From: JAISFI01 sp031552335
GTDB taxonomy: Bacteria; Bacteroidota; Bacteroidia; Bacteroidales; Azobacteroidaceae
Length of the DNA stretch: 5,373 nt
Assembly: GCA_031552335.1 (NCBI GenBank)
Contig: JAVBMQ010000197.1
Location: 1-5,373 of the forward strand
Direction: 5' to 3'
Position numbers and translations under genes: made by a program. The notes beneath the pieces are model-generated. The model did not search any database, was not told the DNA's origin, and was given only the letters and a program-made list of their open reading frames with translations. This document shows, piece by piece, positions 1 to 5,373 of this stretch (position 1 is its first letter; each line of letters starts with the position of its first letter).

Positions 1-442
1 TTCTGGAGTTCACAGGTTGCATTTGGTAGATCCATTTGAAATGTCTGAATTTATTCAGCTCTTTAAAATGATATGCAGCCATAGGAATAACATTCGATGC
101 TGAATAAATAAAAGCTGATGGGTCATCTTTCACTGCAAGTAAAGCATCTCTTATTCCCTCCAATATATTACAATATCCTATCCATGGATCCGGAGGAGAA
201 AATGGTTCAAAAACAAAACCGTGCATTCCTCCTTCCTCCACTTCGATCAAATGATCTATTGAAATATTTAACCGTTTACAAATTTTCACAGCTTCCTCCA
301 AACTCATACTTATTTCTCCCCGCAATCTTCTATAAGCGGCTTCTTTGCTCATAGGTATAATATCTGTAAGAAGGTCCACAGGATTTTCTGCTTTAAGAGT
401 TTTCTGCTTTAAGATATTAATTAACGCATTATGGATTTTCAT
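1..442 (-). CDS. Helix-turn-helix regulator, N-terminal part (cut by window edge)
   Basis: The minus-strand frame starting at ATG 442-440 stays open to the left edge, giving 147 residues with no stop, so the C-terminus lies outside the window. An in-frame stop at 473-475 limits the start; TTG at 464-466 is a weaker alternative. Residues about 31-63 look like a DNA-binding helix-turn-helix: MSKEAAYRRLRGEI, then SLEEAVKICKRLNISID. This pattern, in which a short helix with AAYRRLRGE precedes a helix that picks a 'kicklnis'-like turn, is familiar from Xre/BetR-like regulators of Bacteroidetes. Residues 77-147 are a non-HTH region rich in aromatic residues with no motif I recognise, probably the start of an effector or dimerisation part. 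It is probably a transcription factor; its target is unknown. An inverted repeat 41 bp upstream of the start (483-508) could be its own operator. It is transcribed away from the small plus-strand gene at 682. Confidence 0.75.
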   Translation of the reverse strand, partial: MKIHNALINILKQKTLKAENPVDLLTDIIPMSKEAAYRRLRGEISMSLEEAVKICKRLNISIDHLIEVEEGGMHGFVFEPFSPPDPWIGYCNILEGIRDALLAVKDDPSAFIYSASNVIPMAAYHFKELNKFRHFKWIYQMQPVNSR

Positions 443-681
443 TTTGATAATTATTTTAGAGTGCAATTTATGTCATTTTTTCTTTTTTACAAACTATTCT
501 GTAAAAAAAAACACGGATTGTTGTGTTTATTGTGTCCTTATGTTGAAAAAATGCACGATTTAACTACATATAAAGACAAAAAATAAAAAAAAATTTTCAG
601 AAACAGACACAAGTATTATTTATAAAGGAAATACTTTTACATTATCAAATTAACTACGAACATATACAAAAGAATTAATTT
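443..681. other. AT-rich divergent intergenic gap
   Basis: This gap separates the minus-strand HTH gene from the plus-strand gene at 682 and should hold promoters for both. I find no strong pair of Bacteroides-type boxes. On the plus strand, TACTTTTA at 632-639 matches the -7 consensus TAnnTTTG at 7 of 8 positions but lacks a TTTG at the right distance. On the minus strand, only near-matches to the box are seen (around 490, 646 and 667). Several A and T runs of 6-9 bases are present. The one clear structure is the inverted repeat at 483-508, listed separately. No credible coding frame was seen. Confidence 0.5.
483..508. promoter_or_regulatory. Inverted repeat, candidate operator of the HTH gene
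   Basis: Left arm TTTTTTACA (483-491) and right arm TGTAAAAAA (500-508) are perfect reverse complements, separated by 8 bases. The dyad sits 41-66 bp upstream of the HTH gene start, where its promoter is expected. Size and symmetry suit a dimeric regulator, and autoregulation is common for such proteins. Because the arms are mostly A and T runs in AT-rich DNA, chance is a real alternative. Confidence 0.35.
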
Positions 682-1062
682 ATGTTTTTTCAAACTTACC
701 GCAGAAAAATATGTCCGATTGATGTTGATTTATCTCATGATATTTTCACAGTTCAAACCCATCCTATTATGATGGCAAAACACGCGGACTACGAAAAGGT
801 GAAAATCCTCGAAGATGTTGATTATTTTGTCAAGACCATATATTCAGATGCATATCTTGACTTCGAATTTTTCAAAACATCCAGAAACTTATTGGTGTCT
901 ATAACGGACATTATTAATAATGTGGTTTATAAAGAAATTATCAATACTGCCGAGACTTTTCATTTGATTATAAATATTGAAAATTGGGACGCTGGTCCTT
1001 ATACAATATCTATAAAAAACAATAAAGGATTATTTATCATTGGCCACTTTTTGTTAAGATAA
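682..1062 (+). CDS. Small orphan protein with DUF3244-like C-terminus
   Basis: This frame encodes 126 residues, ATG 682 to TAA 1060-1062. An in-frame TAA at 676-678 just before the ATG rules out a longer N-terminus. I do not recognise a named gene. Residues about 57-126 read as alternating beta strands: DFEFFKTSRNLLVSITD, NNVVYKEI, FHLIINIENW, then GPYTISIKNNKGLFIIGHFLL. The order hydrophobic strand, 'vVYkE', 'i.i', 'aGpYtIsI.n.kG..i.GhF.l' strongly recalls the small DUF3244-type beta-sandwich proteins of Bacteroides and the related C-terminal sorting-like folds. Those proteins normally have a signal peptide; here residues 1-56 show none, starting MFFQTYRRKICPIDVD, so the protein is either cytoplasmic or has a divergent or lost leader. 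Function is unknown. It converges on pflA, and a foldable sequence follows its stop codon by 17 bases. Confidence 0.6.
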   Translation: MFFQTYRRKICPIDVDLSHDIFTVQTHPIMMAKHADYEKVKILEDVDYFVKTIYSDAYLDFEFFKTSRNLLVSITDIINNVVYKEIINTAETFHLIINIENWDAGPYTISIKNNKGLFIIGHFLLR

Positions 1063-1079
1063 AACCTTACTATGTGCTT

Positions 1080-1170
1080 TCGTAGAGGGGAGCAGGCAAT
1101 CGATCCGAAACCATCCCACAGCCTGAATATCTTCTGATTCCGCATTTACAGAAGATTCTCCTCTCTACGA
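1080..1170 (+). other. Foldable three-way-junction element in convergent gap
   Basis: Three nested or adjacent inverted repeats make a closed three-way junction. The outer helix pairs 1080-1092 with 1158-1170 (13 pairs, one being G1088 with T1162). Inside it, CAGGC at 1093-1097 pairs with GCCTG at 1121-1125, and ATCTTCTG at 1129-1136 pairs with CAGAAGAT at 1149-1156. Linkers between helices are 0, 3 and 1 bases. The single non-Watson-Crick pair is a G-U wobble in plus-strand RNA but a C-A mismatch in minus-strand RNA, which favours the plus strand as the folded transcript. It lies between the stop of the 126-aa gene and the stop of pflA. No U-tract follows on either strand, so it is not a standard intrinsic terminator, though it could protect mRNA 3' ends. 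It matches no RNA family that I recognise; a short mobile palindromic element is another possibility. Confidence 0.45.
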
Positions 1171-1184
1171 TTTACGAAACCTTA

Positions 1185-1910
1185 TCAGACTACATATAGT
1201 CCATGCAAGCGGAAAATTTTTTCCGCTTGCATTATTTTTGCCCGCGTAGGAGTAGGAACATTTTTCAAACGATACTCTTTATCTAATTCCTTCCATTTAT
1301 GCATTCCCATCTGATGAAACGGAAGAATATCGACTCTTTTTACTATGTCTTGATAACCGGAAATATAAGTTGCCCAATCATTCAGATCTTTTTCGTCATC
1401 ACTAAAACCCGGTACCAGTACATAACGAACCCAAACATCTTTTCCGACAGAGGAAAGATAATCTATAAAATTTAATGTAGGTTGTAAAGGGACAGAGGTA
1501 AGTTGTTTATATTTTTGAGGATCAATGTGTTTGACATCCAATAAAACCATGTCAGTGTATTCTAATACTTTTTTTACTTTATCATTAAGGATGTATCCGG
1601 AAGTATCAACAGCAGTATGAATCCCTTCTGCTTTACACAATTGAAATAGTTGAAGAACAAAATCCGGTTGTAATAAAGGTTCTCCTCCGGAAACCGTCAC
1701 TCCTCCCGACCGTATAAATCCCCTGACCTTCTTTACTTCTTCAAAGGCTTCTTCCGGGGAAAACATATGGTTCTTATTGCGTACACCCCAGGTATCCGGA
1801 TTATGACAATATAAGCACCTCAACGGACAACCCTGCATAAAAAATACAAATCTGATACCAGGACCGTCTTTTGTACCGAATGACTCGAAAGAATGGAGGT
1901 AGCCTTTCAT
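1185..1910 (-). CDS. pflA: Pyruvate formate-lyase activating enzyme (radical SAM)
   Basis: This 241-residue protein is close to the usual length for the family (E. coli PflA is 246). It is a cytoplasmic radical SAM enzyme that takes hydrogen from the PflB glycine and so switches PflB on under anaerobic conditions. Visible motifs: the N-terminal GTKDGPGIRFVFFMQGC; the 4Fe-4S cluster cysteines C28, C32 and C35 in CPLRCLYC; the SAM-binding SGGEP at residues 74-78; AVDTSG around 100-105; LLDVKH at 123-128; VRYVLVPGFSDD around 161-172; and the C-terminal ILPFHQMGMHKWKELDKEYRL, characteristic of this activase. It starts at ATG 1910-1908 and ends with TGA at 1187-1185. It follows pflB by 89 bp on the same strand. 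No -7 box was found in that gap, so it is probably co-transcribed from the pflB promoter, with expression tuned by the intervening repeat hairpin. Confidence 0.96.
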   Translation of the reverse strand: MKGYLHSFESFGTKDGPGIRFVFFMQGCPLRCLYCHNPDTWGVRNKNHMFSPEEAFEEVKKVRGFIRSGGVTVSGGEPLLQPDFVLQLFQLCKAEGIHTAVDTSGYILNDKVKKVLEYTDMVLLDVKHIDPQKYKQLTSVPLQPTLNFIDYLSSVGKDVWVRYVLVPGFSDDEKDLNDWATYISGYQDIVKRVDILPFHQMGMHKWKELDKEYRLKNVPTPTRAKIMQAEKIFRLHGLYVV

Positions 1911-1913
1911 TTT

Positions 1914-1996
1914 GAATTACGAATTACGAATTACGAATTAGGAATTGTTTTTAGGTGTCAGGCCTATTCGTAATTCCTAATTCGTAATTCGTAATT
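1914..1996. repeat. Phased 7-bp AATT repeats forming a 25-bp perfect palindrome
   Basis: The left half is GAATTAC three times (1914-1934), then GAATTAG and GAATTG. The right half is built from ATTCGTA, ATTCCTA and two more ATTCGTA units (1966-1993). The arms 1922-1946 and 1972-1996 are perfect reverse complements over 25 bp, including the variant unit in each arm, with a 25-base spacer. The array fills 83 of the 89 bases between pflB and pflA and ends 3 bases past the pflB stop. In the operon RNA it would form a long AU-rich hairpin. There is no T-run after it, so it is not a canonical terminator. The likely effects, inferred only, are protecting the pflB 3' end or lowering pflA relative to pflB. 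It resembles dispersed intergenic repeats often seen in Bacteroidetes. Confidence 0.85.
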
Positions 1997-1999
1997 ATC

Positions 2000-4225
2000 T
2001 CAGAATTTATCCGTAATAGTTCTATTAATTACGTCCAATTGTTGTTCTTTGGTCAGTTTGACAAAGTTCACCGCATATCCGGAAACACGGATAGTGAGTT
2101 GGGGATAATTTTCAGGGTGAGCCATAGCATCCTCCAACAGCGTTCTGTTGAAGACATTGACATTCAGGTGTTGTCCTGTCTGGTGGAAATATCCATCCAA
2201 AAGAAAAACAAGATTTATTTTCTTTTCATCTTCCGATTTACCCAAGGTTTCCGGAGTAATGGCAAATGTATAAGATATACCATCATTCGCGTGTTCAAAA
2301 GGAAGTTTGGCAACAGAAGCCAATGATGCGATTGCACCTCTGGTATCCCGTCCATGCATCGGATTAGCTCCAGGTCCGAAAGGCTCCCCTCCTTTTCTTC
2401 CGTCAGGTGTACTTCCGGTCTTTTTTCCATATACCACATTAGAAGTAATAGTCAGGACAGACTGTGTGGGAATGGCATCCCGGTACATTTTATGCTGACG
2501 GATTTTATTCATCACCATCTCCACGATTTTGACGGCAAATTCATCCGTTCTGTCGTCATTATTTCCATAAGGAACATATTCTCCTTCAACGATATAATCT
2601 ATTGCATCTCCGTCGGCATCACGCACAACCTTTACTTTTCCGTATTTAATCGCCGCAAAAGAATCGGCAACAATAGAAATACCTGCTATACCAAAAGCTT
2701 GTGTACGAATTACCTCTACATCATGCAAAGCCATTTCCAGGGCTTCATATGAATATTTATCATGCATATAATGGATGATGTTCAATGCTTTTACATAGGT
2801 AGCACAAACCCAATCAAGCATCTTATCAAACTTATTCCATACTTCGTCAAATTCGAGGTAATCTCCGGTTATTTTTTCAAAACTTTCGGGAGCAACCTGT
2901 ATTTTTGATTTTTCGTCTTTTCCTCCGTTGATAGCATATAACAATGTTTTAGGAAGATTGGCGCGGGCACCGAAAAATTGCATTTGTTTACCTACTTTCA
3001 TTGGAGAAACACAACAGGCAATACCATAATCGCAACCAAACATCGGTCCCATCAAATCATCATTCTCATACTGCAGGGAAGAGGTATCGATAGAAACTTT
3101 GGCACAGTATTTTTTCCATGCTTCAGGGAGACTTTCACTCCAAAGAACGGTAAGATTCGGTTCCGGAGATGGGCCTAAATTATACAATGTATGTAAAATC
3201 CGGAAACTGTTTTTGGTCACCAGTGATTTATTTCCCGACATACCACCAATAGATTCGGTTACCCATACAGGATCTCCTGAAAACAAGGTATCATATTCCG
3301 GGGTTCTCAGGAAACGTACCATCCGGAGTTTCATTACAAAATGATCCATTAACTCCTGAGCTTCCTCTTCGGTAATCAAACCATTCTTTAGATCTCTATC
3401 AATATAAATATCGAGAAAAGTTGAAACACGGCCGATACTCATAGCTGCACCATTTTGGTCCTTGATAGCGCCTAAGTAACCAAAATATGTCCACTGAATA
3501 GCTTCCTGAGCCGTAGATGCCGGTTTGGAAATATCAAACCCATAAGCGGCCGCCATCTTCTTCAAAGCTTTTAAAGCACTGATCTGGTCAGTCAATTCTT
3601 CCCGGCGGCGCACCTGATCATCCGTCATTTCCTGCGGATCATCTTTCTCAAACCAAGCTTGTCTGTCTTCAATCAATCTATCTACACCATACAATGCCAC
3701 ACGGCGATAGTCACCAATGATACGTCCTCTTCCGTAAGCATCGGGCAAACCGGTTATGACAGCACTTGAACGGGCTTTTTTGATACTATCCGTGTAGGCA
3801 GCGAAAACCCCTTCATTGTGTGTTTTACGGTATTTTTTATAAATCCCGGAAACAATAGGGTCCAATTTATATCCATAAGCCTCCAGTCCCTGTTCCACCA
3901 TACGCAATCCACCATTCGGGAAAATACCCCTTTTCAATGGTTTATCTGTCTGCAAACCAACAATCTTTTCCAGATCTTTCTGAATATATCCGGGGCCATA
4001 AGCATCTATTTGAGAAGGAATCTTCGTTTCGGCATCATATATACCTTTTTCCCTTTCAATCTTAAACATCTCTGACAAAGTCTTCCAGAGTTGATCTGTC
4101 GCTTTGGTAGGTTTTGCCAAAAAGCTTTCATCACCGGTATATTCCGTGTAATTCTGAAGGATAAAATCCGTCACATCAATCTCTTCTTTCCAAATACCGT
4201 CTTTAAATCCTTTGTATAAATCCAT
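2000..4225 (-). CDS. pflB: Formate C-acetyltransferase (pyruvate formate-lyase)
   Basis: This 741-residue protein is a little shorter than E. coli PflB (760) and complete. In the cytoplasm it converts pyruvate and CoA to acetyl-CoA and formate under anaerobic conditions. The catalytic cysteine pair is C404-C405 in IACCVSPM. The radical glycine is G716 in RVSGYAV, followed by the family-typical LTKEQQLDVINRT tail. Other fixed blocks are PNGGLRMVEQGLEAYGY near 103-119, YGRGRIIGDYRR near 164-175, WVTESIGGM at 321-329, GPSPEPNLTVLWSE at 351-364, SIDTSSLQYENDDLM at 378-392, and FFGARANLPKTLLYAINGG at 417-435. It has no membrane segments. The start at ATG 4225-4223 gives a typical N-terminus (MDLYKGFKDGIWKEEIDV) and has no Shine-Dalgarno. 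It is the first gene of a pflB-pflA unit, diverging from the formate channel gene. Transcription probably starts at the minus-strand promoter near 4427-4459, giving a leader of about 190 bases. Confidence 0.98.
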   Translation of the reverse strand: MDLYKGFKDGIWKEEIDVTDFILQNYTEYTGDESFLAKPTKATDQLWKTLSEMFKIEREKGIYDAETKIPSQIDAYGPGYIQKDLEKIVGLQTDKPLKRGIFPNGGLRMVEQGLEAYGYKLDPIVSGIYKKYRKTHNEGVFAAYTDSIKKARSSAVITGLPDAYGRGRIIGDYRRVALYGVDRLIEDRQAWFEKDDPQEMTDDQVRRREELTDQISALKALKKMAAAYGFDISKPASTAQEAIQWTYFGYLGAIKDQNGAAMSIGRVSTFLDIYIDRDLKNGLITEEEAQELMDHFVMKLRMVRFLRTPEYDTLFSGDPVWVTESIGGMSGNKSLVTKNSFRILHTLYNLGPSPEPNLTVLWSESLPEAWKKYCAKVSIDTSSLQYENDDLMGPMFGCDYGIACCVSPMKVGKQMQFFGARANLPKTLLYAINGGKDEKSKIQVAPESFEKITGDYLEFDEVWNKFDKMLDWVCATYVKALNIIHYMHDKYSYEALEMALHDVEVIRTQAFGIAGISIVADSFAAIKYGKVKVVRDADGDAIDYIVEGEYVPYGNNDDRTDEFAVKIVEMVMNKIRQHKMYRDAIPTQSVLTITSNVVYGKKTGSTPDGRKGGEPFGPGANPMHGRDTRGAIASLASVAKLPFEHANDGISYTFAITPETLGKSEDEKKINLVFLLDGYFHQTGQHLNVNVFNRTLLEDAMAHPENYPQLTIRVSGYAVNFVKLTKEQQLDVINRTITDKF

Positions 4226-4233
4226 TGTATATT

Positions 4234-4265
4234 AATTGATAATTGATAACTAACAATTGATAATT
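4234..4265. repeat. Phased AATTGAT heptamer repeat in the pflB leader
   Basis: AATTGAT units begin at 4234, 4241 and 4255, a degenerate AACTAAC unit fills 4248-4254, and a partial AATT begins at 4262, so a strict 7-bp period is kept. The array lies immediately upstream of the pflB ATG, so it would be part of the leader and could keep the ribosome entry region AU-rich and open. The period and AATT core are like those of the array at the other end of pflB, but the unit sequence differs. Confidence 0.65.
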
Positions 4266-4329
4266 TCTGGTATACGGTGCAAAGCCAATCAGACAATTGA
4301 CAATGAATAGTTGCAATAGATTGTCTTTT

Positions 4330-4359
4330 GTCAAAATTTTGACCTGTTACAACAACAGG
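4330..4359. promoter_or_regulatory. Two abutting palindromes in the pflB leader
   Basis: GTCAAAATTTTGAC at 4330-4343 is a perfect 14-bp palindrome. It is followed at once by a second dyad, CCTGTT (4343-4348) with AACAGG (4354-4359) around a 5-base loop; the two share base 4343. If pflB transcription starts near 4420, both lie inside its leader RNA, so they may act either as DNA operators or as RNA structure. The regulator is not identifiable from the sequence. Confidence 0.4.
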
Positions 4360-4406
4360 ATTAAATATACCATAAAATTAGTGTTTTTCTGTCGAAAAGA
4401 TAGGTT

Positions 4407-4424
4407 GTGGATTTTGAAATCCAC
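4407..4424. promoter_or_regulatory. Candidate operator at the pflB transcription start
   Basis: GTGGATTT (4407-4414) and AAATCCAC (4417-4424) are perfect 8-bp arms separated by 2 bases. The dyad begins 2 bases downstream of the minus-strand -7 box (4427-4434), so it would overlap the predicted start site. That position is typical of a repressor operator. It does not match the Rex (NADH-sensing) or FNR consensus in arm sequence and spacing. Confidence 0.45.
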
Positions 4425-4426
4425 TG

Positions 4427-4459
4427 CAAAGTTAGGGTTTTTTAGGGGGATTTTGCAAG
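4427..4459 (-). promoter_or_regulatory. Bacteroides-type promoter for pflB-pflA
   Basis: Read on the minus strand, TAACTTTG at 4434-4427 is an exact match to the Bacteroidetes -7 consensus TAnnTTTG, and is followed by CA as often seen. A CTTG at 4459-4456 lies 21 bases upstream, the expected place for the -33 TTTG element. The start site is predicted at about 4418-4421, giving a pflB leader of roughly 190-195 bases. A second, weaker box (TGGCTTTG, minus strand 4287-4280) lies closer to the gene but has no well-placed -33 partner. Confidence 0.65.
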
Positions 4460-4513
4460 CTTTTAACTGCATTTTTTTTATTTGTCAAAACAAAAGAAAT
4501 TTGACATTTTAAT

Positions 4514-4543
4514 ATTGTATTTGCTATTTTTTATATACTTTTG
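4514..4543 (+). promoter_or_regulatory. Bacteroides-type promoter for the formate channel gene
   Basis: TACTTTTG at 4536-4543 fits the Bacteroidetes -7 consensus TAnnTTTG exactly. The best -33 candidate is ATTG at 4514-4517, with an 18-base spacer, slightly short; a full TTTG at 4520-4523 is too close. Transcription would begin near 4549-4552, leaving a leader of about 30 bases before the ATG at 4579. No Shine-Dalgarno is visible in this leader, as is usual for the group. Confidence 0.65.
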
Positions 4544-4578
4544 CGCCCTTAAAAATAACAATTTAATATTTGCAATCA

Positions 4579-5361
4579 ATGAGTTACAATTCTCCTAAAA
4601 ATATTGCCTTAGAATTTTCCTATACAGGAATATATAAAGCCCGTTTATCTATTCCCAAGTTCATATGTTTAGCAATATTAGGAGGAGCATTTATTGCTTT
4701 CGGAGGTTTATTGACAGTGATGGTTGCCGGAGGGATGCCTGGAACAATGGCTGAAAATCCGGGACTGGTTAAATTTGTAGCAGGGGCATTATTCCCCATC
4801 GGATTAATCATGGTTTCCGTAGCCGGAGCTGATTTATTCACCAGTGATTGCGCTGGTATGGTAATGCCTTGTTTACAAAAACAAATTACCTATAAGGATA
4901 TATTAAAAATATGGATACTGTCTTATGTTTTCAATTTTGTGGGAACACAATTCATTGCATATTATATGACCAATGAAGTGAGTCTGATAAGTAACGCTCC
5001 CTGGAAAGATTATCTGCATACTTTAGCAGATAAAAAGTTACATGGTGATTTCGGAACTATCTTCCTGAAAGGTATAGGAGCCAATTGGCTGGTTTGTGTG
5101 GGCACCTGGATGGGTTATGCAGCCAAAGACATTACAGGCAAAGCAATCGGCATCTGGATTCCGGTCATGCTGTTTGTCACATTAGGCTATGAACACTCCA
5201 TTGCCAACATGTTCTTTATTCCTGCAGCTATTTACTCCGGAGCAGACATCTCCTGGATGCAATTTATTACAAACAACCTGATCCCTGCAACATTAGGCAA
5301 TATAGTTGGAGGAGCTGGGTTTGTGGGAGTGGTTTATTGGTATATATACTTGAAGGAATAA
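4579..5361 (+). CDS. focA: FocA-type formate channel (formate/nitrite transporter family)
   Basis: This 260-residue inner-membrane protein belongs to the formate/nitrite transporter family, whose members form pentamers with one pore per subunit. It matches E. coli FocA (285 aa) block by block: GADLFTS at residues 83-89, ANWLVC and TWMGY near 168-180, GYEHSIANMFFIP at 203-215, NNLIPATLGNIVGG at 232-245, and YWYIYLKE at the C-terminus. H206 and T88 align with FocA H209 and T91, the pore residues tied to formate passage; F199 aligns with F202. Hydrophobic stretches at about 27-52, 64-83, 105-128, 160-182, 188-219 (broken) and 228-256 fit the six-helix fold with interrupted helices. I chose ATG 4579 because TTG at 4570 only adds MQS and lies nearer the promoter. 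It diverges from pflB, fitting export or re-uptake of formate made by PflB. A nitrite (NirC) role is less likely given the context. Confidence 0.93.
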   Translation: MSYNSPKNIALEFSYTGIYKARLSIPKFICLAILGGAFIAFGGLLTVMVAGGMPGTMAENPGLVKFVAGALFPIGLIMVSVAGADLFTSDCAGMVMPCLQKQITYKDILKIWILSYVFNFVGTQFIAYYMTNEVSLISNAPWKDYLHTLADKKLHGDFGTIFLKGIGANWLVCVGTWMGYAAKDITGKAIGIWIPVMLFVTLGYEHSIANMFFIPAAIYSGADISWMQFITNNLIPATLGNIVGGAGFVGVVYWYIYLKE

Positions 5362-5373
5362 TTTTGAATTTTG

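Larger units (their letters stand above)
4226..4578. promoter_or_regulatory. Divergent control region between pflB and the formate channel
   Basis: This 353-bp gap carries no credible gene. From the pflB side it holds phased 7-bp AATTGAT repeats (4234-4265), an AGACAAT/ATTGTCT inverted repeat (4291-4297 with 4320-4326), two abutting palindromes (4330-4359), a dyad at the predicted pflB start site (4407-4424), the pflB promoter on the minus strand (4427-4459), and the channel gene promoter on the plus strand (4514-4543). TTTGTCAAAA occurs twice, at 4327-4336 and 4481-4490; the second copy lies between the two promoters and could be a shared regulator site. A symmetrical FNR box (TTGAT-N4-ATCAA) was not found. 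Confidence 0.6.

Noticed and set aside
118..354. 78-residue plus-strand open frame at the left end
   Set aside because: It is antisense to the HTH frame, which has a recognisable DNA-binding motif and stays open for 147 codons.
1080..1170. Bidirectional rho-independent terminator, hammerhead ribozyme or retron RNA
   Set aside because: No T-run follows either end, the hammerhead CUGAUGA and GAAA core is absent from the junction, and no reverse transcriptase gene is nearby.
1077..1173. MITE-style target-site duplication around the foldable element
   Set aside because: Only a TTT is shared by the flanks and it is not placed symmetrically next to the arms, so it is too weak to claim.
1914..1996. 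CRISPR-like array
   Set aside because: The units are 7 bp and contiguous with no unique spacers; they form a palindrome, not repeat-spacer units.
2354..2752. 132-residue plus-strand open frame inside pflB
   Set aside because: It lies wholly antisense to pflB, whose own frame carries unmistakable conserved motifs; the other plus-strand frames at 2039-4075 are rejected on the same ground.
4297..4512. 71-residue plus-strand open frame in the divergent gap
   Set aside because: It covers the pflB promoter and several palindromes, has a low-complexity composition and resembles no protein family.
4570..4578. TTG start that would lengthen FocA by three residues
   Set aside because: ATG at 4579 is the better start codon, gives a normal family N-terminus and leaves a more plausible leader after the predicted promoter.
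4226..4578. FNR or Rex operator controlling pflB
   Set aside because: No TTGAT-N4-ATCAA site and no TTGTGA-N6-TCACAA site with correct spacing was found; the dyads present differ in arms or spacing.

Overview
The window looks like a low-GC Bacteroidetes (probably Bacteroidales) chromosome. Three things suggest this. The intergenic DNA is AT-rich. Shine-Dalgarno sequences are absent or weak. Two divergent promoters carry near-consensus Bacteroides-type -7 boxes (TAnnTTTG) in place of sigma70-type -10 boxes. The call is made from sequence style and protein resemblance only; no database search was possible.

Layout, left to right: (1) the N-terminal part of a minus-strand helix-turn-helix regulator runs off the left edge (1-442); (2) a 239-bp AT-rich gap carries a 9-bp-arm inverted repeat; (3) a plus-strand orphan gene encodes 126 aa with a Bacteroidetes-style beta-rich C-terminus (682-1062); (4) a 91-nt sequence that can fold into a three-way junction (1080-1170) lies in the convergent gap; (5) pflA (1185-1910) and pflB (2000-4225) lie on the minus strand, transcribed pflB then pflA, with an 83-bp array of 7-bp AATT-type repeats forming a 25-bp perfect inverted repeat between them; (6) a 353-bp divergent regulatory region holds back-to-back promoters and several palindromes; (7) a FocA-type formate channel gene (4579-5361) lies on the plus strand.

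The core is a complete mixed-acid fermentation module. PflB splits pyruvate with CoA into acetyl-CoA and formate using a glycyl radical, PflA installs that radical with S-adenosylmethionine and a 4Fe-4S cluster, and FocA moves the formate across the inner membrane. All expected catalytic residues are visible. In enterobacteria focA and pflB share one operon; here they diverge from a shared control region, so the two sides can be tuned separately. I did not find an evident new enzyme system. The least explained parts are the structured non-coding elements: the three-way-junction sequence, the heptamer palindrome inside the pfl operon, and the palindromes around the pflB start.
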